From the NCBI GenBank assembly GCA_015064805.1, contig SVRN01000007.1, positions 1 to 64,000 of the forward strand: DNA of 64,000 nucleotides, given 5' to 3'. This DNA comes from Oscillospiraceae bacterium (GTDB lineage: Bacteria; Bacillota; Clostridia; Oscillospirales; CAG-272). Below the pieces are notes generated by a model, which searched no databases, was not told where the DNA came from, and saw only the letters and a program-made list of their open reading frames with translations. Made by a program: the position numbers and the translations under genes. This document shows positions 33,734-42,523 of the stretch, one piece after another (position 1 is the stretch's first letter; each line of letters starts with the position of its first letter).

Positions 33734-36700
33734 ATGAAAATCAAAACGCTCAAAAGAGTATCGGTAGGCGCAGTTGCACTGCTGCTCCTGCTCACCCTTC
33801 TGTTTGCCGGCTCGGGGATCGGAAAGATTACCGTATCCGCCGCCAGCCACATCAGCAAATGGAACGGTCAACTCAACACGAATATCGAGGACTATTTCAA
33901 TAGCTCTGTGATATATCAGCTTCCCGACACGATCAAAAAGGACGATTGGATCTCGGTGATCGTGAATCTGGATAACCCCTCCATACTGGACGCGTACGAT
34001 AAGACGGACAAGACCATGTCCATCGGTGAGTACGCCATGACGGAGGCGGCGATGGACATTCGTCAGGGCATCAAGGCTGACAAGCTGGACATCCTGGCTG
34101 CGTTGGACGAAAAGAATATTGCCTATAAGACGGGCGCCAACTACGCCACGGTTCTCAGCGGCTTTGAGATTCTGATCGAGGCAAAGGACTTTGAGTCGGT
34201 TGTCAGAACGTTAGGCAACACGGCCATGGCCATCGTCGGCGAGGTCTACAACAAGGCGGAAACGCAACTGGTTGAAAACGAGGTCAACTTTGACGAGGCC
34301 ACGGGTATTTTCGACAGCACGGGCTTTGCCTACGACGGCTCGGGTATGCTGGTCGCCGTGCTTGACACGGGTCTGGACTACACCCACAGCGCCTTCTCGA
34401 TGGAAAACTTCACCTCGAACAAGCTGGGCCTGACCAAAGAGCAGGTTGCCGCGCTGATCGGCGACACCAAGGCGGCAGACCTTGTTCCCGGGCTTAGCGC
34501 AGACGACGTTTACGTCAGCGACAAGGTGCCTTTCTCCTTCGACTATGCTGACGAGGACTCGGACGTATATTCCTTACATAACAACCACGGTACTCACGTA
34601 TCGGGCGTCATCGTCGGCCACGACGATACCATCCGCGGCGTCGCTCCCAACGCCCAGCTGATCTCCATGAAGATCTTCTCGGACGTGCGAGAGTCGGCCT
34701 ACTCCTCCTGGATCCTATCCGCGCTGGAGGACTGCGTCGTTCTCGGTGTTGACGTTATCAACATGTCGCTGGGTACGGCCTGCGGTTTTAGCCGTGAGAT
34801 GGACAAAGAGGCCATCTCGGGTGTGTACGAGCGTATCCGCAAGCAGGGCATCAGTCTGGTCGTTGCGGCGTCCAACAGCTTCAACTCGGCTTACGCATCC
34901 GACAGAAACGGTAACCTGGGTCTGACCACCAATCCCGATACCGCGACGGTCGGTTCGCCTTCCACCTACGACGGCGCGATGTCGGTCGCTTCCATCAACG
35001 GTGTCAAGACGCCTTACCTTCTGTTTGGCAGCACCATCATTTACTTCGATGAGTCGACCAACGCGTCGACTAAGGAAAATAATTTCTTCAACGAGATCCT
35101 GCCCGAGGGCGTGGACTCCATGGACTTTGAATTTATTACCATCCCCGGCGCGGGACGAGAGGCCGACTATCTTGGCACGGACGTCAAGGGCAAGATCGTT
35201 CTGGTCGAGCGTGGATTCAACACCTTTGAGGAAAAAGCCAACGCCGCACAGAAAAACGGCGCGGCGGGCGTGATCATTTACAACAACGTATCGGGTGACA
35301 TCAAGATGAACATCGGTACGGCAAAGGTTCCCGTTTGCTCCATCAAGCAGGACGACGGTAAGATGCTGGCCGCCCAGAAGACGGGTACCATCCGCATCAG
35401 CCGCAGCCAGACCTCGGGTCCCTTCATGTCCGACTTCTCCTCCTGGGGACCGACCCCTGACCTTGGCATCAAGCCCGAGATCACAGCACACGGCGGTAAC
35501 ATTCTGTCGGCCATCACGGGCGGCAGCTACGACCGACTGTCGGGTACTTCGATGGCTTGCCCCAATATGGCGGGTGTCATTGCGCTGCTTCGCCAGCACG
35601 TGATGGAGGCGTATCCCGATATCGCCAATGATCCCGTGGAGGTCAACGCGAGAGTCAACCGACTGCTCATGTCCACCGCGGATATCGTCAGAAATACCAA
35701 CGGCCTGCCCTACGCCGTCAGAAAGCAGGGCGCGGGTCTGGCCAATCTGGTCAGTGCCAGCACGACGCCCGCTTACATCCTGACCTACGACAGAGTTGAC
35801 GGTTCGATCATGGACAAGTCCAAGATCGAGCTGGGCGACGATCCCACCAAGAGCGGTGTTTACACCCTCAAGTTCTCCATTCAGAACTTCGGCGGCGCTA
35901 CGCTGTCCTACAAGCTGTCCGCTCACGTGATGACCGAGGGCGTCAGCGAGACCAAGACCAGCCACGGTGAGACCACCGTAACCGAGGACGGTTATATGCT
36001 GGATGGTGCCGTGGTGACCTTCACCGTTGAGGGCGGCAGCAAGAACGGCGACGTGGTGACCGTTGCAGGCAACTCGACGGCAGACGTGACCGTGACCATT
36101 ACCCTGAGCGATAAGGACAAGGCGTATCTGGACGAGTCCTTCAAGAACGGTATGTACGTCGAGGGCTTCGTGGTGCTTGAGGCAACCGAGGGCACCGAGA
36201 TCGACCTGAGCGTTCCTTACCTCGCCTTCTACGGCGACTGGACGGTCGCTCCCATGTTCGACCGCGACTTTTACGAAACCAATGCCGATGAGCTCAACGA
36301 CGCCATCGACAAGGAAGATAAGACGATGGCAGACGCTTACGCAACGCGTCCCATCGGCGGCATTTCCGAGGACTACGTCAGCTATCTCGGCTCGTATTAC
36401 TTCCTGCAGGATCCCGCCGCAACCAAGGTCGTTTCGGCCAGCAGAGATTATATTGCACTCTCCAACGTCGAGGGCACGGTGCATTCGCTCCGCTTCGTTT
36501 GGGCGGGTTTGCTCCGCAGCGCCGAGCGTATTGAGATCACCATCACGGACGACGCCACGGGCGAGGTGATCTTTGAGCGAGTTGAAAAGGACGTCCGTAA
36601 GTCCTACGGCGACGGCGGCTCCATTTATCCCGCCAACATCAAGATCGAATTTGACGCAGGCGAGCACAACCTTAAGAACAACGCCGAATACACCGTTCGT

Positions 36701-39700
36701 CTGGTTGGCTATCTTGATTACAGCGACGGCGGTCTTGAGACCAACGAAAAGAACGTATTTGAGTTCCCGCTGGTAACCGACTTCCAGGCTCCTGCCATCA
36801 CGGGATGTGAATTCTATACCGAGTACGATAAGGACCTGAAGAAGAACCGTCTGTTTGCCAAGATGGCCGTGTCGGATAACCATTACACCATGGCGATCAT
36901 GCCCGGCTACGTTGCCCAGACGGTTGAGGACGGACAGTCCAGCTACGAGCTGATCTCCTTCAGCAGCTATCTGACGCCCGTTTATTCGGTTCGTGACGGC
37001 GTGACCTACGTCGAATACGAGCTGACCGATTACATTCAGGACATCAAGAATAAGTCCGCACACAAGAACACCTTCGTGGTCGCTTGCTACGACTACGCAC
37101 TCAACGAGGCGACCTACGAAATCTCGCTGCCTGATGAGTACATCGATTTCTACTTCGAACAGAAAGAGGTCACGCTCAGCCCCAACGAGCTGTACACGCT
37201 GACTCCTCTGATGTACCCCGAAACCGAGTGGGGCGAGCTGCTTCACTACCACTCCTCCAATCCTTCGGTTGCGACGGTCGTTAACGATAAGATCGTGGCT
37301 GTCGGCTCGGGTAAGGCTACCATCACTGCCTACGAAAAGAACGAAGACGGCACCAACGGAAAATTCACCACGATCAAGGTGACCGTCCTCAAGGAGGGCG
37401 ACGAGGGATATATGTATTACGATAAGCCCGTCGCTGACGTATTCGAGCTGATCGGATACGATACCCTCAAGGCCTACTACATGCTCGACAGCTCCGAGCG
37501 AGAGCTGGGTGAGACGGGCGATTACAGCGTACTGCAAAAGAATTCGCTGGAGTTCTACCCGTCCGAGTCCATTCAGCTTCACTACAAGCTGGATGCCTAT
37601 TTCCCCAAGGACACGACGGTCGTATTTGAGTCGAGCAACGAAAAGATCGTCACCATCAACGATCAGGGCGTGATCACGGCCCAGGCCGAGGGCTTTGCTT
37701 CGGTTACCGTGAGCGTGCTTCTGGACGGCAACAGCACGTATTATTCGCAGTCCATCGATATTGAGGTCAAGGATCCCTTCATCACGAGCGCTCCTGCGCT
37801 GTCGCACTACTACGGTATGGGCGGCGTGGTTGAGATCCCCGACACCTTGCTCATCACCCAGATTGGTCAGTACGCATTCTCCAACTACTGGTACGTTGCC
37901 AAGACGGAGGACGATATCATCTCCGAGGATGAGCCCGATCTGACCAAGCCCGTTTACATCGGTGATAATACCATCACCAAGGTCATCATCCCCGAGGGCG
38001 TTGAAACCATTGGCCCGTACGCATTTGCAGGGCTGACGGCGCTGCAGGAGGTCGTTCTTCCTTCGACGCTGGAATCCATTGAATACGGCGCGTTCTACGG
38101 CTGTACCTCGCTGAAAAAGGTCACGGGCATCGAGCACGTCAAGCTCATCAACAAGGACGCATTCTTTGGCTGTAACATCACCGGCACGCTGTCGCTGGAC
38201 AACGCCCGCGCGGTGGGTGACTTCGCCTTTGCAAACAACAAGAGCATCAAGGAGCTGATCCTGCCCGAAACGCTGCAGTCCATCGGTGAGTACACCTTCT
38301 ACGGTAACACCAAGCTGGAAAAGGTCACGGTCAAGGCGGACAAGGTCAAGTACGGTCCTTACGTCTTCTCCGAGTGCACCTCGCTGACCGAAATCGAAAT
38401 GAACGCGAACGTCATTCCGACGGGTGCCTTCTACGGTGCGGAAAAGCTCAGCAAGGTGATCATTGGCCGTGACGTTGCCTCCATTGGCGAGTTTGCCTTT
38501 GGCGATACCGCCATCACCGCGTTTGACGTGGCCGAGGGCAACGCGACCTACAAGGCCCAGACGGATAAATCCTATCTGGTATCGGCAGACGGTAAGACGC
38601 TGCTGCTCGTCGCGCCTCGCGTGTCGGGCGAGTTCAAGCTGACCGACAAGAACATTACGACGGTTGGCCGCGGTGCCTTCTCGTCCAACGGTCGACTGAC
38701 CTCCATCATTCTGCCGAACGTGACCGTGCTTGAGGACTACGCCTTCGCTTATTGCGACAGAGTAGAGAAGATCGAGCTGGGCAAGCTGACCCACATCGGT
38801 GAGTACGCCTTCTTCAAGACGGGCATCAAGACGCTGCCTTCCTTTGAGGGCGTGAGCGAGATCGGCAAGTACGCCTTTGGCTATACGGCCATCACCTCGG
38901 TGACCATTCCCGACGGTATGATCATCGGTGAGGGCGCCTTCTGTGAGTGCTCCAAGCTGCAGACGGTCGTGATCGGCGACGACGTCACGATCGGCAAGGC
39001 CGCCTTCCTGCTGGATCGAAACGAAAACAGCGAGTTCGGTGAGCACTACGAAATTGACCCCGAAACGGGCAAGAAGTGGTACTACTTCGAGTATATCTCT
39101 CCTTTGACCTCCCTGACCATTGGTAACAACGTTACCATCGGCGAGTCTGCCTTCATGGGCGCCTCCAAGCTGGTCAGCGTGACGCTGGGCAACGGTACGA
39201 TCATTGGCGATCAGGCATTCTACAACGCCTGCAGCCTTGAAAGCATTGACCTTTCCCGCGTCGTTTCCATCGGCAAGCTGGCATTCTCGGGCGACGAATG
39301 GTATATGTTCGGCGACCAGAACCAGAACAGCTACGCGCTGACGGCCGACGGCCAGATGGTTTACAAGTATTACGCTCCCAAGCTGACCAAGATCGATCTG
39401 TCGGCGGCGACGAGCATCGGCGAGCAGGCATTCCTTTACTGCAAGCAACTGAGCGAGGTCAAGCTGGGCGACGGCATCACCGAGATCGCGGCCATGACCT
39501 TCTACGAGTGTGACAAGCTGACGACCATCAATCTGCAAAATATTCAGACCGTCAGAACCAACGCGTTCGTTCAGACCGCGCTGACGAGCGTCGATCTCTC
39601 CGCGGCAACGCTGATCGAAAAGTACGCGTTCGTCTACTGTGACGCGCTGACCTCCGTTACGCTCAATGTAAGCGGAACGGACGTCGAAGAGGGTGCGTTT

Positions 39701-41026
39701 GCTTACTGCCACGCGCTGAACAAGCTGGATAACATTCAGTTTACCAAGAACGTCGGTCCTTACGCCTTCGCCTACACCGCCATTACGAGTGTGGATCTGT
39801 CGGCGGCCGAGTCCATCGGCGATCACGCCTTCCTGAAGGAAGCGCTGACTGACTTTGAGGTCAAGCTGGGTTCGGCACTCAAGTCGTTGGGCGAAAATCC
39901 CTTCTCGCTGTGCAGACTCAAGCCCTTCTCCTCCGTCGCTACCGTTACCTTCAACGGTAAGGAATACGAGACGGTCATCTACACCTACGATATCAGCGAC
40001 ACGGTCCACGTGATCGACGGCTCGCTGTACTGCGACGTGCCGAACGGCATGGAGCTGATCACCTACGCAGGCACGAACGACGCTGACGTCAAGATCGCCG
40101 AGGGCACGGTGCGCATCACCGCATGGGCCTTTGCGGGATTGGACGTCGTCCGCGTTGAGCTGCCTCAGTCCCTCGCTTCGATCGGCCACAAGGCGTTCTT
40201 CGATTGCAACAAGCTGTCGATGGTCGTCTTCAAGGGCTACGAAGCGCCCAATCTCGAGGAGGAGTTCGACTCCACCTACTACGAATCCTACGACAATCTC
40301 CCCGCAACGGGTACCTACGAGTTCACCATGTGGACGGGTGAGATCGTACAGAAGGAAGCGCTCGGCATCGTTCCTTACTACATGTGGAACCTGGCCGACG
40401 GCAAGTATTCCAACGTCTACTACGGCGCGAACTTCGTGGACTACGTCGGTAAGGTAGACACCTATATCGTGATGGTCAGACCCTCCAACGGTCTGTACTA
40501 CGATACCTTCGTTTACGGCAAGTATTTCACGACGACCTACGAGGGCGCCGTTGCCGCGGACGATACGACGCTTGCGGCTATCGCGGCCATCAACCGTCTG
40601 GTCGAGATCACCGACGCGGGTGGCACCATCAAGCTGGAGCACGAGCATCTGGTCGTGGCGGCACGTGCGGCTTACGACAAGATCGCGACCAAGGAACAGC
40701 AGGCGCTGGTAACCAACTACGCGGCACTGCAGTCGGCAGAGGACCGTATCAACGCGCTCAAGGATACCTCGGGCGGTGACGATACGACCGAGCCTCCCGT
40801 AGATAATAAGGACAATGGACGCATCGCGCTGATCGTTACGGTCATCGTCGAGTCCGTCCTGATCGTCGGTGCAATTGCGGCGGCTGTCGTCTGGGTTCTG
40901 CTGAAAAAGCGCAAAACGACCGAAGAAGCTCCTGCCGAGAAGGCGTGCGAGCCTGCGACCGAGGAGGTCGTCTCTGAAAACGAACAAGAGCCTGCCAAGC
41001 AGGACGAAAACAACGACGCTGAATGA
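33734..41026 (+). CDS. Giant cell-surface subtilisin-like protease (S8) with BspA-like repeats, 2430 aa
   Basis: A signal peptide (to about residue 36) and an inhibitor-like propeptide precede an S8 catalytic domain with the complete triad: D211 in VAVLDTGLD, H285 in NNHGTHVSG, S606 in SGTSMACPNMAG. A PA domain is inserted between His and Ser (about 455-560; VLVERGFNTFEEKANAAQ), as in lactocepin-type proteases. Fn3-like regions follow, then two Big_2-type immunoglobulin-like modules (about 1140-1210 and 1250-1340), and about 800 residues of BspA/LRR_5 repeats (IGEYAF, IGDQAF, VDLSAA patterns; about 1360-2175). The C-terminus has a membrane helix at about 2361-2384 and an acidic cytosolic tail, so it is anchored by a transmembrane segment rather than LPXTG. 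It likely cuts extracellular proteins into peptides for the Opp importer encoded downstream. Confidence 0.92.
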   Translation: MKIKTLKRVSVGAVALLLLLTLLFAGSGIGKITVSAASHISKWNGQLNTNIEDYFNSSVIYQLPDTIKKDDWISVIVNLDNPSILDAYDKTDKTMSIGEYAMTEAAMDIRQGIKADKLDILAALDEKNIAYKTGANYATVLSGFEILIEAKDFESVVRTLGNTAMAIVGEVYNKAETQLVENEVNFDEATGIFDSTGFAYDGSGMLVAVLDTGLDYTHSAFSMENFTSNKLGLTKEQVAALIGDTKAADLVPGLSADDVYVSDKVPFSFDYADEDSDVYSLHNNHGTHVSGVIVGHDDTIRGVAPNAQLISMKIFSDVRESAYSSWILSALEDCVVLGVDVINMSLGTACGFSREMDKEAISGVYERIRKQGISLVVAASNSFNSAYASDRNGNLGLTTNPDTATVGSPSTYDGAMSVASINGVKTPYLLFGSTIIYFDESTNASTKENNFFNEILPEGVDSMDFEFITIPGAGREADYLGTDVKGKIVLVERGFNTFEEKANAAQKNGAAGVIIYNNVSGDIKMNIGTAKVPVCSIKQDDGKMLAAQKTGTIRISRSQTSGPFMSDFSSWGPTPDLGIKPEITAHGGNILSAITGGSYDRLSGTSMACPNMAGVIALLRQHVMEAYPDIANDPVEVNARVNRLLMSTADIVRNTNGLPYAVRKQGAGLANLVSASTTPAYILTYDRVDGSIMDKSKIELGDDPTKSGVYTLKFSIQNFGGATLSYKLSAHVMTEGVSETKTSHGETTVTEDGYMLDGAVVTFTVEGGSKNGDVVTVAGNSTADVTVTITLSDKDKAYLDESFKNGMYVEGFVVLEATEGTEIDLSVPYLAFYGDWTVAPMFDRDFYETNADELNDAIDKEDKTMADAYATRPIGGISEDYVSYLGSYYFLQDPAATKVVSASRDYIALSNVEGTVHSLRFVWAGLLRSAERIEITITDDATGEVIFERVEKDVRKSYGDGGSIYPANIKIEFDAGEHNLKNNAEYTVRLVGYLDYSDGGLETNEKNVFEFPLVTDFQAPAITGCEFYTEYDKDLKKNRLFAKMAVSDNHYTMAIMPGYVAQTVEDGQSSYELISFSSYLTPVYSVRDGVTYVEYELTDYIQDIKNKSAHKNTFVVACYDYALNEATYEISLPDEYIDFYFEQKEVTLSPNELYTLTPLMYPETEWGELLHYHSSNPSVATVVNDKIVAVGSGKATITAYEKNEDGTNGKFTTIKVTVLKEGDEGYMYYDKPVADVFELIGYDTLKAYYMLDSSERELGETGDYSVLQKNSLEFYPSESIQLHYKLDAYFPKDTTVVFESSNEKIVTINDQGVITAQAEGFASVTVSVLLDGNSTYYSQSIDIEVKDPFITSAPALSHYYGMGGVVEIPDTLLITQIGQYAFSNYWYVAKTEDDIISEDEPDLTKPVYIGDNTITKVIIPEGVETIGPYAFAGLTALQEVVLPSTLESIEYGAFYGCTSLKKVTGIEHVKLINKDAFFGCNITGTLSLDNARAVGDFAFANNKSIKELILPETLQSIGEYTFYGNTKLEKVTVKADKVKYGPYVFSECTSLTEIEMNANVIPTGAFYGAEKLSKVIIGRDVASIGEFAFGDTAITAFDVAEGNATYKAQTDKSYLVSADGKTLLLVAPRVSGEFKLTDKNITTVGRGAFSSNGRLTSIILPNVTVLEDYAFAYCDRVEKIELGKLTHIGEYAFFKTGIKTLPSFEGVSEIGKYAFGYTAITSVTIPDGMIIGEGAFCECSKLQTVVIGDDVTIGKAAFLLDRNENSEFGEHYEIDPETGKKWYYFEYISPLTSLTIGNNVTIGESAFMGASKLVSVTLGNGTIIGDQAFYNACSLESIDLSRVVSIGKLAFSGDEWYMFGDQNQNSYALTADGQMVYKYYAPKLTKIDLSAATSIGEQAFLYCKQLSEVKLGDGITEIAAMTFYECDKLTTINLQNIQTVRTNAFVQTALTSVDLSAATLIEKYAFVYCDALTSVTLNVSGTDVEEGAFAYCHALNKLDNIQFTKNVGPYAFAYTAITSVDLSAAESIGDHAFLKEALTDFEVKLGSALKSLGENPFSLCRLKPFSSVATVTFNGKEYETVIYTYDISDTVHVIDGSLYCDVPNGMELITYAGTNDADVKIAEGTVRITAWAFAGLDVVRVELPQSLASIGHKAFFDCNKLSMVVFKGYEAPNLEEEFDSTYYESYDNLPATGTYEFTMWTGEIVQKEALGIVPYYMWNLADGKYSNVYYGANFVDYVGKVDTYIVMVRPSNGLYYDTFVYGKYFTTTYEGAVAADDTTLAAIAAINRLVEITDAGGTIKLEHEHLVVAARAAYDKIATKEQQALVTNYAALQSAEDRINALKDTSGGDDTTEPPVDNKDNGRIALIVTVIVESVLIVGAIAAAVVWVLLKKRKTTEEAPAEKACEPATEEVVSENEQEPAKQDENNDAE

Positions 41027-41033
41027 TTTTCCT

Positions 41034-41065
41034 CATCCCCAAGCCGCACGTGCGGCTTGGGGATG
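41034..41065 (+). promoter_or_regulatory. Perfect 32-nt palindrome after the protease gene
   Basis: CATCCCCAAGCCGCAC is followed directly by its exact reverse complement. There is no U-tract, so it is more likely a partial attenuator or an mRNA 3'-end protector between the protease and the genes downstream than a full terminator. Confidence 0.75.
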
Positions 41066-41116
41066 GTGGCGAGTCGAGGCGATCAAAACAACGGAAAGAG
41101 GTTGCGAAACCAAACA

Positions 41117-42478
41117 ATGAATAAAACAATCAAAGCGATAATCACGGCGCTTGTGCTGGTGATGGGAATGCTTGTTTTAATTTCGTGCGCGGAATTGACA
41201 CCGTACGACAAATACGACAGCGAGGGCTATACCGTCAGCGTCAAATACGATGCCAACGGCGGTATGTTCACGACCAGCGTTGAGGTGATCGTGGACTCCT
41301 ACGAGCTGGAAAGCCTGCCCACGGGGGCAAACGGCAAAAAGCAAGTGGCGCTTCTGTCTCCCGACGACGAGCGCCGCGGCACGGGAAATGCCTTCAAGGC
41401 CAGCAACGCGGGCTACTTCTTAGCGGGCTGGTACACCGAAAGAGTGCCCGTTCTCAACGACAAGGGCGAGCATCTTGATGCGGACGGAGCCGTCGCCGCT
41501 GTGAGCGGCAAGCCCGGCGCGTACACCTATTCGGGCAGATGGGATTTTGAAAACGATCGTCTGGAGATCGATCTCAACACCGAGCACACCTCCAAGGAAT
41601 CCGTCACGCTGTATGCGGCCTGGATTCCCGAGTTCAAGTATGAATTTTACTCGCTGAAAACCGGCGAGCTGATCAATAGCTACAGCTTCGACCCCAATTA
41701 CGTCTCCGAGATCACGATGCCCTCGTGGGACGAGAAAACGGGCAAGCTGAAAATGGAAAAGTTCCCGACCGTCTCGGATATGACGCTGGACGGCGTGTAT
41801 CTGGACGCGCAGGGAAGTGAAAAGGCACAGGGCACGACCGTCAAGCACACGGGTACCTACAACGCGGACAGCGCAACGGCGCACGATCCCGTCATGAAGC
41901 TGTACCTGGACTACATCGACGGTGAGTGGTTCCACATCTACACGGCCAAGCAGTTTATCGACAATGCCAGCGTCGGCGGCTGCTATGAGATCTGCGCAGA
42001 TCTCGATTTCGAGGGGCTGTCCTGGAAGACCTCTTTGATGTATGCGAACTTCCGCGGCCATATCAAGGGCAACGGACACACCTTCAAGAACATCAGCGTA
42101 GAGCAGACGGATGCGAGAAAGCAAAACGCGGGTCTGTTCGGTCAGCTGACGGCCGAGGCTGTCATCGAGGATGTTATCTTTGAAAACGTAACGGTGACGA
42201 TCGGCAGCGGTACGCTGCAACAGGACGCATCCTTCGGCCTGCTGGCGGGTACCATCGACAGCGGTGCCAAACTGTCGCTCACCATCAAGAATTCGGCTCT
42301 GCTCATCAACGGCAGCGCGAATATTCTGGACAATACCGTGATCGGTCTGCTTTGCGGCACCGGCTCGGTTGGCGATATTGATATTTCTGGCATCCGTTGC
42401 GAGGCGACGGGCGAGAATGCGGCGGATATCGTCGTAACGGTGAACGGCAACGACGTTACCGTTTCCATGGCCCCTTAA
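41117..42478 (+). CDS. Surface lipoprotein with InlB-type repeat and GLUG/pectin-lyase-like region, 453 aa
   Basis: The ATG at 41117 begins a lipoprotein signal peptide ending at LVLISC; the longer open frame from 41057 starts inside the upstream palindrome and is rejected. Residues about 35-110 resemble the Listeria-Bacteroides (InlB B) repeat (VSVKYDANGGMFT ... GYFLAGWYTE), a small ubiquitin-like surface module. The C-terminal 190 residues (WFHIYTAKQFIDNA ... FRGHIKGNGHTFKNIS ... NAGLFGQLTAEA) look like a right-handed beta-helix with GLUG-type turns. No catalytic site is seen. It lies between the protease and the Opp genes, so it might capture substrate or peptide at the cell surface; this is inference. 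Confidence 0.8.
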   Translation: MNKTIKAIITALVLVMGMLVLISCAELTPYDKYDSEGYTVSVKYDANGGMFTTSVEVIVDSYELESLPTGANGKKQVALLSPDDERRGTGNAFKASNAGYFLAGWYTERVPVLNDKGEHLDADGAVAAVSGKPGAYTYSGRWDFENDRLEIDLNTEHTSKESVTLYAAWIPEFKYEFYSLKTGELINSYSFDPNYVSEITMPSWDEKTGKLKMEKFPTVSDMTLDGVYLDAQGSEKAQGTTVKHTGTYNADSATAHDPVMKLYLDYIDGEWFHIYTAKQFIDNASVGGCYEICADLDFEGLSWKTSLMYANFRGHIKGNGHTFKNISVEQTDARKQNAGLFGQLTAEAVIEDVIFENVTVTIGSGTLQQDASFGLLAGTIDSGAKLSLTIKNSALLINGSANILDNTVIGLLCGTGSVGDIDISGIRCEATGENAADIVVTVNGNDVTVSMAP

Positions 42479-42523
42479 TCGGTAAATCAATTATTCGATA
42501 TAAATTTTAAAGGAGAAAGCAAA

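Noticed and set aside
34715-40987. 2090-codon open frame on the minus strand inside the S8 protease gene
   Set aside because: It is antisense to a gene with full catalytic motifs and repeats; long antisense frames arise here from codon bias (few TAA/TAG complements). It has no RBS and no recognisable domain.
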